Assembly: GCA_946539475.1 (NCBI GenBank)
Contig: CAMNHM010000016.1
Coordinates: forward strand, 1 to 29,452
Direction: 5' to 3'
DNA length: 29,452 nucleotides
Origin: an uncultured Prevotellaceae bacterium
Lineage (GTDB): Bacteria; Bacteroidota; Bacteroidia; Bacteroidales; Bacteroidaceae
Shown one piece after another: positions 23,240 to 29,452 of the stretch (within the stretch, counting starts at the first letter, position 1; each line of letters begins with the position of its first letter). The translations under genes were made by a program, and so were the position numbers. The notes beneath the pieces are model-generated. The model made no database searches. It was not told where the DNA came from and saw only the letters and a list, made by a program, of their open reading frames with translations.

Positions 23240-23302
23240 GCTATTATTCTCCAATCTTGTGGCATTTGAGTTCATAAATAATGCTAAATATTCCTCTTCC
23301 TC

Positions 23303-23334
23303 TTTGTCGTTTCGACAAAAAACCACTAAATTTG
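23303..23334 (+). promoter_or_regulatory. promoter for the ComM/YifB gene
   Basis: TTTG (23303-23306), a 20-base spacer and TAAATTTG (23327-23334) form a full promoter. The ATG at 23356 follows 21 bases after the -7 box. Confidence 0.65.
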
Positions 23335-23355
23335 CTCTAAAAACCATATTATGCC

Positions 23356-24903
23356 ATGCTCGTAAAAACTTTCTGCGCAGCAGTGACGGGTCTTGAGGCG
23401 ATCACTGTGACGGTTGAGACCAGCATCAGTCGTGGTACGCTGCGCCATCTTTCAGGCCTTCTCGACGGTGCCGTCAAAGAGAGTCTCGATCGCATCAAGG
23501 CTGCTGTAGAGAACAACGGCTATAAGTTTCCCGTGGCCGACATCACCATCAACATGTCGCCGGCCGACCTGAAGAAGGAGGGCAGCGGCTATGACCTGCC
23601 TGTAGCCGCTGGCATCCTGGGAGCCACGGGCGTCCTCGCCATCGCCTCCCTCCACGAGTATATGCTCGTTGGCGAGCTGGGCCTCGACGGACGGCTGCGC
23701 CCCGTGCGCGGCATCCTGCCTGTGGCTATACGTGCCAGGGCAGAGAAGTTCAAGGGACTTATCGTCCCTCAGGAGAATGTCCGCGAGGCTGCCGTGGTCA
23801 ACAATCTCGACGTCTACGGCATGACGTCGCTCAGCGATGTGGTCAAGTTCTTCAACGGCCAGCAGACTTTCCAGCCCACCGTCGTCGACACTCGAAAGGA
23901 GTTCTATGCCCGTCAGTACAGCTTCGACCTCGACTTTGCCGACGTGCGCGGTCAGGAGAGCGTGAAGCGGGCATTGGAGGTGGCTGCCGCCGGTGGCCAC
24001 AACCTCATCATGATTGGCCCGCCGGGCTCAGGAAAGTCGATGATGGCCAAGCGATTGCCGTCGATACTTCCTCCGCTGACGCTTGCCGAGAGTCTTGAGA
24101 CGACCCAGATACACTCCGTGGCGGGTAAGCTGAAGAGCGACACGTCGCTCATCTCGCAGCGTCCCTTCCGTGCCCCTCACCACTCTATCTCGCAGGTGGC
24201 TCTCTGCGGTGGAGGCAGTAATCCGCAGCCGGGCGAGATCTCGATGGCCCACAACGGCGTGCTTTTCCTCGACGAGCTGCCCGAGTTCAGCCGCTCCGTC
24301 CTGGAGGTGCTGCGCCAGCCGCTCGAGGATCGCCATATCACCATCAGCCGTGCCAAGTACTCCATCGACTATCCGGCATCCTTTATGTTCGTAGCCTCGA
24401 TGAACCCCTGTCCTTGCGGCTATTACGGTGACCCCACCCACACTTGTGTCTGCACCCCTGGCCAGATTCAGCGCTACATGAACAAGATATCCGGGCCACT
24501 CCTCGACCGCATCGACATCCACTGCGAAATCCAGGCTGTGCCCTTCGCCCAGCTATCGCAGATGAAGCCCGGCGAGCCGTCGGCGGCAATCCGCGAGCGA
24601 GTGATCAAAGCCCGCAAGGTTCAGGAGGAGCGCTTCAAGCCCTACAAGGGCGTCCACTCGAACGCCATGATGAGCGAGCGCATGCTCCACGAGTTTGCCG
24701 AGCCCGATGCCGCCTCGCTCGACATGCTCCGCATGGCCATGGAGCGATTAAAGCTAAGTGCCCGCGCCTATAGCCGCATCCTGAAGGTGGCCCGCACCAT
24801 CGCCGACCTCGCTGGCAGCGAGAAGGTCGAGTCTGTCCACATTGCCGAGGCCATCGGCTACCGCAACCTTGACCGTGGCGACTGGGCGGAGCGGGGAATA
24901 TAA
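23356..24903 (+). CDS. ComM/YifB-family AAA ATPase (Mg-chelatase-like)
   Basis: ComM is a hexameric helicase that helps strand exchange during natural transformation; many family members are annotated only as YifB. This 515-residue protein has the full layout. The N-terminal domain (SGLLDGAVKESLDRIKAAVE) includes the NMSPADLKKEGSGYDLPVAA motif. Walker A is GPPGSGKS at residues 221-228, Walker B is VLFLDELPEF with Asp306-Glu307, and the Cys-rich loop is NPCPCGYYGDPTHTCVCTP. The C-terminal Mg-chelatase domain ends near EAIGYRNLDRG. Length is normal, with no break. No other competence gene lies nearby. Confidence 0.93.
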   Translation: MLVKTFCAAVTGLEAITVTVETSISRGTLRHLSGLLDGAVKESLDRIKAAVENNGYKFPVADITINMSPADLKKEGSGYDLPVAAGILGATGVLAIASLHEYMLVGELGLDGRLRPVRGILPVAIRARAEKFKGLIVPQENVREAAVVNNLDVYGMTSLSDVVKFFNGQQTFQPTVVDTRKEFYARQYSFDLDFADVRGQESVKRALEVAAAGGHNLIMIGPPGSGKSMMAKRLPSILPPLTLAESLETTQIHSVAGKLKSDTSLISQRPFRAPHHSISQVALCGGGSNPQPGEISMAHNGVLFLDELPEFSRSVLEVLRQPLEDRHITISRAKYSIDYPASFMFVASMNPCPCGYYGDPTHTCVCTPGQIQRYMNKISGPLLDRIDIHCEIQAVPFAQLSQMKPGEPSAAIRERVIKARKVQEERFKPYKGVHSNAMMSERMLHEFAEPDAASLDMLRMAMERLKLSARAYSRILKVARTIADLAGSEKVESVHIAEAIGYRNLDRGDWAERGI

Positions 24904-24923
24904 TAAATTAAGGTATAGGGAAT

Positions 24924-25475
24924 ATGGACGAACAGCAGAATATCATTATCTATCGCACGGCGGATGGACGGGCTTCAGTGGCACTTTATGCCAAGGATGG
25001 TAAGATTTGGCTGAACCAGCAGCAGATGGCAGAACTTTTGCCACCTCAAAGCCAAATATCAGCATGCATATAGCTAATGTGTTGAAAGAAAAAGAGTTGT
25101 ACAAAGATTCAGTTGTTAAGGAATTCTTAACTACTGCTGCAGATGGCAAGAACTACAATGTGGTTTTCTGCTCTTTGGAGATGATTATTGCGGTGGGCTA
25201 TCGTGTCCGTGGAGTGCGAGGCACCCAGTTTCGCCAGTGGGCAACTGAGCATCTGACGGAGTATCTTGTCAAGGAGCCTCCTGACTTTCCAAGAAAAGGA
25301 TATTTTGCAAGGTAAAGGCTCTGTCTCTAACGCAGAGGCAGAAGAAATAGTCCGCAGCGTCTATGACGTTTTCAACGCTAAGCGTAAGCAGCTAGATGCA
25401 CAAATAGCTGATGCTGAAGATATAAAGATGTTGGAAGACTTGGAGAAGAACATTATAGGAAAGAACAAAAGGTAA
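24924..25475 (+). pseudogene. broken RhuM-family gene (frameshift and internal deletion)
   Basis: Three pieces of one protein are visible in two frames. The first (from the ATG at 24924) reads to KIWLNQQQMAEL and then leaves frame. One T is missing at 25036-25039, where four T stand and five would restore AELFATSKPNISMHI. The second piece includes GVRGTQFRQWATEHLTEYLV, the RhuM signature region. At about 25273-25278 the frame breaks again and the C-terminal piece begins (TFQEKDILQGKGSVSNAEAE), ending at 25475. Intact RhuM proteins, as I recall, have over 300 residues; about 180 remain, so a central part is gone. The stretch is clearly more AT-rich than its neighbours, suggesting transfer. RhuM function is unknown; it occurs on mobile or accessory islands. 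Confidence 0.82.
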
Positions 25476-25488
25476 TATGATTTTGACA

Positions 25489-26901
25489 ATGAAGAGACAG
25501 ATGGTAATATGTGTGATGCTAGCCCTGATGGCCCTGATGGCTCAGGCGAGCAGTGGTATTTATAATGTACGCGAGTATGGCGCTGTGGGCGACGGTAAGA
25601 CGCTGGACCACACGGCGATTAACAAAGCCATCGAGGTAGCCACGGCGGCTGGCGGCGGACGCGTGGCGCTGCCAGCCGGCACGTACCTTTGTGGCAGCAT
25701 TCGGCTGAAGAGCAACGTCGACCTGCACCTGATGGCGGGAGCCACCATCCTGGCTGCACCTGCCGAGATGAAGGTCTACGACGAGAGCGAGGTCTTTGGG
25801 GCACCTGAATATCAGGACGGCGGGCATACCTATTTCCATAACTCGCTCATCTGGGCTGAGGGGCAGCACAACGTGTCGATAACAGGCCAGGGACGCATCG
25901 ATGGTGAAGGACTGACCAAGCGTGACACCGAGAGCGGAGGCAACGTGCATGGCGGCTCCATTGGCACCGGCGACAAGGCCATCGCCCTGAAGCAGTGTCG
26001 TAACGTCACCATCCGCGACATCACCATCTATCGTGGCGGTCACTTTGCCATCATTGTCACTGGCTGCGAGATCGGCACCATCGACAATGTGACCATCGAC
26101 ACCAATCGCGACGGCATCGACATCGACTGCTGCAAATACTTTACCGTGAGCAACACGAAGGTGAACACTCCCACCGACGATGCCATCGTGCTGAAGAGCT
26201 CGTATGCCCTGAAGCGACCCGTGCTCTGCGAGCACATCCTCATCACCAACTGCATTGTCACGGGATATAAGCTTGGCACCTTCCTCGACGGCACTTATGT
26301 TCCGGAGAAGGTGAACTGGGTGTGCGGGCGCATCAAGCTGGGCACTGAGTCGAACGGCGGCTATCGCAACATCACCATCTCCAACTGCACCTGCATGTGG
26401 AGCTCAGGTCTGGCCTTCGAGGTGGTCGATCAAGGCAAGATGGAGAACATCGTGGTCGACAATATCTCGATGAGCCACGTCCATCACTATCCCATCTACA
26501 TCACCACCGGCTGTCGCAACCGCGGCCCGAAGGAGCGCACCGAAGTGTCGTCGGCCCGCGACATATATATAAATAATGTGGTGGCCGACGCCTGCGACTC
26601 GCTGGCAGGCATCATTGTCACTGGTATGGAGGGAACGCCTATCCGCAACGTGTCGCTGAGCAATATCCGCATACAGTATCGTGGCGGGGGACGGAAGGTG
26701 ACGACACCCTATCGCGAGCAGGGCACCAACTACCCCGAGCCGCGCTGGGCTGGCCCTACACCGGCATACGGACTCTTTGCCCGTCATGTCGATGGACTGC
26801 GCCTTCATAATGTGGAGTTTGAACTGATGCGACCCGATGAGCGACCCGACATCGTACTTGAGGATGTGACGGGCGCAGAGGGCATACCCTCGTCAAGATG
26901 A
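25489..26901 (+). CDS. glycoside hydrolase family 28 (polygalacturonase-like), secreted
   Basis: GH28 enzymes cut galacturonic acid links in pectin or rhamnogalacturonan. The 470-residue product has a signal peptide (MKRQMVICVMLALMALMAQA), then the usual opening YNVREYGAVGDGKTLDHTAI. The right-handed beta-helix follows, with many short N-x-x-I repeats. The active-site motifs are recognisable: NRDGIDID (like NTDGID), TPTDDAIVLKS carrying the Asp pair, and GRIKLGTESNGG for the substrate-binding Arg/Lys region. An ATG at 25477, just after the RhuM remnant, is in frame, but the one at 25489 gives a standard signal peptide. It is convergent with the mutarotase gene. The exact substrate is not decided by sequence. 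Confidence 0.9.
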   Translation: MKRQMVICVMLALMALMAQASSGIYNVREYGAVGDGKTLDHTAINKAIEVATAAGGGRVALPAGTYLCGSIRLKSNVDLHLMAGATILAAPAEMKVYDESEVFGAPEYQDGGHTYFHNSLIWAEGQHNVSITGQGRIDGEGLTKRDTESGGNVHGGSIGTGDKAIALKQCRNVTIRDITIYRGGHFAIIVTGCEIGTIDNVTIDTNRDGIDIDCCKYFTVSNTKVNTPTDDAIVLKSSYALKRPVLCEHILITNCIVTGYKLGTFLDGTYVPEKVNWVCGRIKLGTESNGGYRNITISNCTCMWSSGLAFEVVDQGKMENIVVDNISMSHVHHYPIYITTGCRNRGPKERTEVSSARDIYINNVVADACDSLAGIIVTGMEGTPIRNVSLSNIRIQYRGGGRKVTTPYREQGTNYPEPRWAGPTPAYGLFARHVDGLRLHNVEFELMRPDERPDIVLEDVTGAEGIPSSR

Positions 26902-26921
26902 CACGATGCTAAGCTGATGAC

Positions 26922-27302
26922 CTATCGCTCATAGAGATGGAACATGCGCTCCATGGGCTGCCATTTCTCGTCGCTGCGCGCATCAGCCGCACAGCCTTGG
27001 AACTGTGCAACGAAAGCCTCCCACTCGGCCTGGCGGGGCAGGGTGGCGAGGCGGTCCATCGCCTCCTGCCAGGAGAATTCGGCAGGGGCGTCGACTATCA
27101 TCACCAGACGGTTGCCAAGGATGTAGATCTCCATCTCGAGGATGCCCACCTCGCGGATTCCCTCGAGCACCTCTGGCCAGCAGTGTTCCTCTGAGTGCCA
27201 CTTACGATACTGTGCGACGAGCTCTGGCTGGTCGCTGATTTCCAGAAGCTGCACATAACGCTTCACCTTGCCTCCTGAGAGGGCTTGTACGTAGCCTTCC
27301 AT
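26922..27302 (-). CDS. L-rhamnose/L-fucose mutarotase (RhaM family)
   Basis: Members of this family interconvert the alpha and beta forms of L-rhamnose or related deoxysugars such as L-fucose. This 126-residue protein has the family core: KRYVQLLEISDQPELVAQYR, the H-x-x-x-H pattern WHSEEHCWPEVLEGIREVGI, MEIYILGNRLVMIVD, and the C-terminal EKWQPMERMFHLYE. It is longer at the N-terminus than usual. A GTG start 12 codons in (27266) with a preceding AGGAGG would give the usual length. It follows the zinc dehydrogenase gene in the same orientation but ahead of it in transcription order it comes last, 12 nt after that stop is read from the opposite side; that is, its ATG at 27302 lies 12 nt upstream of nothing but the dehydrogenase stop at 27315. 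Confidence 0.85.
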   Translation of the reverse strand: MEGYVQALSGGKVKRYVQLLEISDQPELVAQYRKWHSEEHCWPEVLEGIREVGILEMEIYILGNRLVMIVDAPAEFSWQEAMDRLATLPRQAEWEAFVAQFQGCAADARSDEKWQPMERMFHLYER

Positions 27303-27314
27303 ATTTTTCTGCCG

Positions 27315-28340
27315 TTAAAACTCCACTAGGATTCGGAATACCTTTCCTGGGTTCTCATTCCACCAGCGCATCGTCTCGAGGGCTTCCTCGGGACGGATGA
27401 CGCGCGTGACAAGTTGGTTGAGTGCTTCGTTGTCGCCCTGCCGCTCGAGGTAGTGGATCACAGCACGGAAGTCTTGCGGCATGGCGTTGCGCGAGCCGCG
27501 GATGTCGAGCTCTTTCTGTACGAAATACTTCGTCTGGAACAACACCTCTGCCTTGGCATAGCCGATGCACACGACACGACCCGTGAAGGCTACCTCGTCG
27601 ACAGCCATCTGATAGGTCGTCGTGCTGCCCACGGCCTCAATGACGACGTCGGGGCAGAAGCCGCCGGTAATCTCGAGCAGCCGTTGGTGAACATCGTCGG
27701 TGCGGGTGTTGATGGTGTAGGAGGCTCCCATCTGACTGGCGATGGCGAGCTTCGCATCGTCGATGTCGGCAGCGACGACGGTAGCTCCACGGAGCACTGA
27801 GCGTACGATGGCACCCATGCCCACCATGCCACATCCGATGACGAGGACGACGTCGATGTCGGTGACCTCGGCGCGGCTGACGGCATGGAATCCCACCGAC
27901 ATCGGCTCGACGAGGGCGCAGCGCTGTGGCGTGAGGAGTCCGGCAGGAATCACCTTCTCCCAGGGCATGACGAGAAACTCACGCATGGCGCCGTCGCGCT
28001 GTACGCCAAGTGTCTGGTTCGCCTGACAGGCATTGACGCGGCCATTGCGGCAGGAGGCGCACTTCCCGCAATGGGAATAGGGGTTGACGGTGACCGTCAT
28101 ACCGGGCTTCAGCCCCTCCGGCACACCAGCCCCGACGGCTTCGATGGTGGCACCCACCTCATGGCCAGGGATGACGGGGTCGAGGGCCATGGTGTTGCGG
28201 CCCATGAATGTGTTGATGTCTGAACCGCAGAATCCTACGTAGCGTAGGCGCAGCAATACTTCTCCGTTGACGGGTGCCTCCGGAGCAGGTATGTCGATGA
28301 TGTTCAGCTCTTGATGATGTGAGATTTGGATAGCTTTCAT
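27315..28340 (-). CDS. zinc-dependent alcohol dehydrogenase family protein
   Basis: This 341-residue medium-chain dehydrogenase oxidises a polyol or sugar-derived alcohol with NAD(P). The catalytic zinc ligands are Cys38 (GFCGSD), His60-Glu61 (GHE) and Glu145. The structural zinc set is Cys91, Cys94, Cys97 and Cys105 (HCGKCASCRNGRVNAC). The Rossmann motif GCGMVGMG starts at residue 169. The overall pattern resembles the sorbitol and L-threonine dehydrogenase branch. Its place between a FucP-type transporter and a mutarotase suggests a step in L-fucose or L-rhamnose catabolism, but this is an inference. It is preceded by 115 bases containing an inverted-repeat element. Confidence 0.88.
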   Translation of the reverse strand: MKAIQISHHQELNIIDIPAPEAPVNGEVLLRLRYVGFCGSDINTFMGRNTMALDPVIPGHEVGATIEAVGAGVPEGLKPGMTVTVNPYSHCGKCASCRNGRVNACQANQTLGVQRDGAMREFLVMPWEKVIPAGLLTPQRCALVEPMSVGFHAVSRAEVTDIDVVLVIGCGMVGMGAIVRSVLRGATVVAADIDDAKLAIASQMGASYTINTRTDDVHQRLLEITGGFCPDVVIEAVGSTTTYQMAVDEVAFTGRVVCIGYAKAEVLFQTKYFVQKELDIRGSRNAMPQDFRAVIHYLERQGDNEALNQLVTRVIRPEEALETMRWWNENPGKVFRILVEF

Positions 28341-28360
28341 ATTTGTTGTTTATTTGATTT

Positions 28361-28454
28361 TTCGAGGTACGTTTTTTTCGAGGTGCGAGGTACGAGAATA
28401 CTCTGCGGTTGAGAAATCTGGCAGCAAGGTAATCTCGTACCTCGACTCTCGCAC
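28361..28454. repeat. second, shorter copy of the palindromic element
   Basis: The left part, TTCGAGGTACG then CGAGGTGCGAGGTACGAGA (28379-28397), repeats the left edge of the element at 3413-3454. The right part (28430-28454), AATCTCGTACCTCG and then ACTCTCGCAC, is its inverted match, with a small insertion. The centre is only about 32 bases, without the inner stems or the 22-bp units. The right arm stops two bases before the transporter stop codon at 28456, just as the first copy ends at the stop of the glycosyltransferase gene. Confidence 0.7.
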
Positions 28455-28455
28455 A

Positions 28456-29452
28456 CTACGTGGTTTGTGGGCGGACTGATGTCCTGTAGCCATAGACGGC
28501 GACGACCAGGAAGCAGAGCAGGGGCAGCACGAACGATGCGTTGGTAGCGGGGAACGAGCCGAAAATGGTGCCCTGGTCGATGATGGCAGCCTGCAAGGGT
28601 GGCAGCACCGATCCTCCGAGGATGGCCATGATGAGCCCGGCAGCGCCGAACTTCGCATCGTCGCCAAGACCGTCGAGGGCAATGCCGTAGATCGTGGGGA
28701 ACATCAGCGACATGCATCCGCTGACGCATACCAGGCAGTAGAGGCCCATTCGGTTTTGGAAGACGATGACACCTACGGTGAACAGCATGGCCAGCAGCGC
28801 GAAGATGGTGAGCAGGCGGGCTGGCTTCATCCATTTCATGAGTCCTGTAGCAATGAAGCGTGAGCAGATGAAGAAGAGCATGGCGTAGATGTTGAACTGC
28901 TGTGAGAGCACCTCTGCGTCACGCTCGGCCATCCCCTCGGCCATGAACACCCGCGTGCCATACTGGATGATGAATGTCCAGCACATAATCTGTGCGCCGA
29001 CATAGAAGAACTGTGCGATGACGCCTTCGCGGTAGTATTTCAACGAGAAGATACGGCGTAGTGTGGGGAGGAAATGGATGTCGTGGCTGTCATCGCCGTT
29101 GTGTGGCATCTTCGCAAAGAAGATGAGCAGGAACACTGCCACTATGACGAGGCCGATGATGAGATAGGGCGAGATGAGCACGCTGAGGTCCTGCTCCTTC
29201 AGCGCCTCGAACTCTGCATCGCCGAGTAGTGCCCTCTCGTCGCTGCTGAGAGGGTTGAGGCGCGCCTGAATGAAGTTCATGGCCACGAACATGCCGATGA
29301 TGCTTCCGCAGGGATTGAAGCACTGTGCGAGGTTGAGCCTTCGGGTGGCTGTCTCGTCGGGCCCCATGGTCAGGATATAGGGGTTGCACGATGTCTCCAG
29401 GAACGACAGTCCGCAGGTCATGATGAAATAGGCCACGAGGAAGCATCCGTAG
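28456..29452 (-). CDS. FucP-type sugar:H+ symporter, N-terminus beyond the window
   Basis: This major-facilitator permease imports L-fucose or a related sugar together with a proton. About 332 residues lie in the window, and the open frame runs on past 29452 (reading YGCFLVAYF at the edge), so the N-terminus is missing. The FucP hallmark GLSFLETSCNPYILTMGP is present, followed by RRLNLAQCFNPCGSIIGMFV. Later helices include ISPYLIIGLVIVAVFLLIFF and GLYCLVCVSGCMSLMFPTIY. The end (YGYRTSVRPQTT) is short and polar. It is upstream of the dehydrogenase and mutarotase genes in the same direction. L-fucose is the most likely substrate, but the glucose/galactose members of the FucP family cannot be ruled out. 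Confidence 0.88.
   Translation of the reverse strand, partial: YGCFLVAYFIMTCGLSFLETSCNPYILTMGPDETATRRLNLAQCFNPCGSIIGMFVAMNFIQARLNPLSSDERALLGDAEFEALKEQDLSVLISPYLIIGLVIVAVFLLIFFAKMPHNGDDSHDIHFLPTLRRIFSLKYYREGVIAQFFYVGAQIMCWTFIIQYGTRVFMAEGMAERDAEVLSQQFNIYAMLFFICSRFIATGLMKWMKPARLLTIFALLAMLFTVGVIVFQNRMGLYCLVCVSGCMSLMFPTIYGIALDGLGDDAKFGAAGLIMAILGGSVLPPLQAAIIDQGTIFGSFPATNASFVLPLLCFLVVAVYGYRTSVRPQTT

Noticed and set aside
23356..24903. The AAA ATPase considered as a magnesium chelatase subunit
   Set aside because: The N-terminal domain and Cys-rich loop are those of ComM/YifB, and no porphyrin-pathway genes are nearby.

Overview
The window looks like a chromosomal piece of a Bacteroidales bacterium, most likely a Prevotella-type member of the Prevotellaceae. 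The main sign is the promoter style: many genes are preceded by TAnnTTTG boxes (often TACCTTTG followed by CA or GC), several with a TTTG or CTTG about 20 bases further upstream, and Shine-Dalgarno sequences are mostly absent. The gene families agree: a DUF3078 outer-membrane protein, Wzi, FucP, a short archaeal/eukaryotic-type ProS, and carboxypeptidase-regulatory-domain surface proteins. Genus-level assignment is an inference.

Layout. Positions 1-22 hold the 5' end of a tRNA gene on the minus strand. Next come a DUF3078 outer-membrane protein (minus) and the membrane insertase YidC (plus). The gap after yidC (3413-3700) is filled by a long palindromic element with a 22-bp tandem repeat. Positions 3699-8307 form a surface-glycan locus: a family 2 glycosyltransferase (minus), then a WecA/MraY-type phosphoglycosyltransferase overlapping a PglC-type one by 4 nt, then a PglF/WbpM-type 4,6-dehydratase. 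On the opposite strand lie a small lipoprotein and a Wzi-family barrel protein, also coupled by a 4-nt overlap. Wzi is driven from a promoter embedded in interleaved direct repeats (10350-10550). Divergent from it is a secreted protein rich in Gly, Ser, Arg and Asn, followed by proS.

Positions 13512-17355 are a tightly packed minus-strand operon: tatA, tatC, a membrane polyferredoxin with six cysteine clusters, and an aldo/keto reductase with a twin-arginine lipoprotein signal. It reads as a Tat export system transcribed together with its own redox cargo. Then come a TPR protein, an RluA-type pseudouridine synthase and a 69-residue membrane protein (plus). An HD-domain protein and menA are read from interlocked divergent promoters. 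After menA lies a block of palindromes and stem-loops (21113-21288), then a HAD hydrolase and a surface protein (minus) and a ComM/YifB-type AAA ATPase (plus).

The right end (24924-29452) is accessory: a broken RhuM-family gene, a secreted GH28 pectinase-like enzyme, and a minus-strand set of sugar-catabolism genes (FucP-type transporter running off the edge, zinc alcohol dehydrogenase, sugar mutarotase) suggesting deoxysugar uptake and oxidation. A second, shorter copy of the palindromic element lies between the transporter and dehydrogenase genes. I found no insertion sequence, CRISPR array, rRNA gene or phage module. The most unusual items are the Tat operon with its NapH-NapG-like fusion protein, the two adjacent initiating glycosyltransferases, and the repeat elements.
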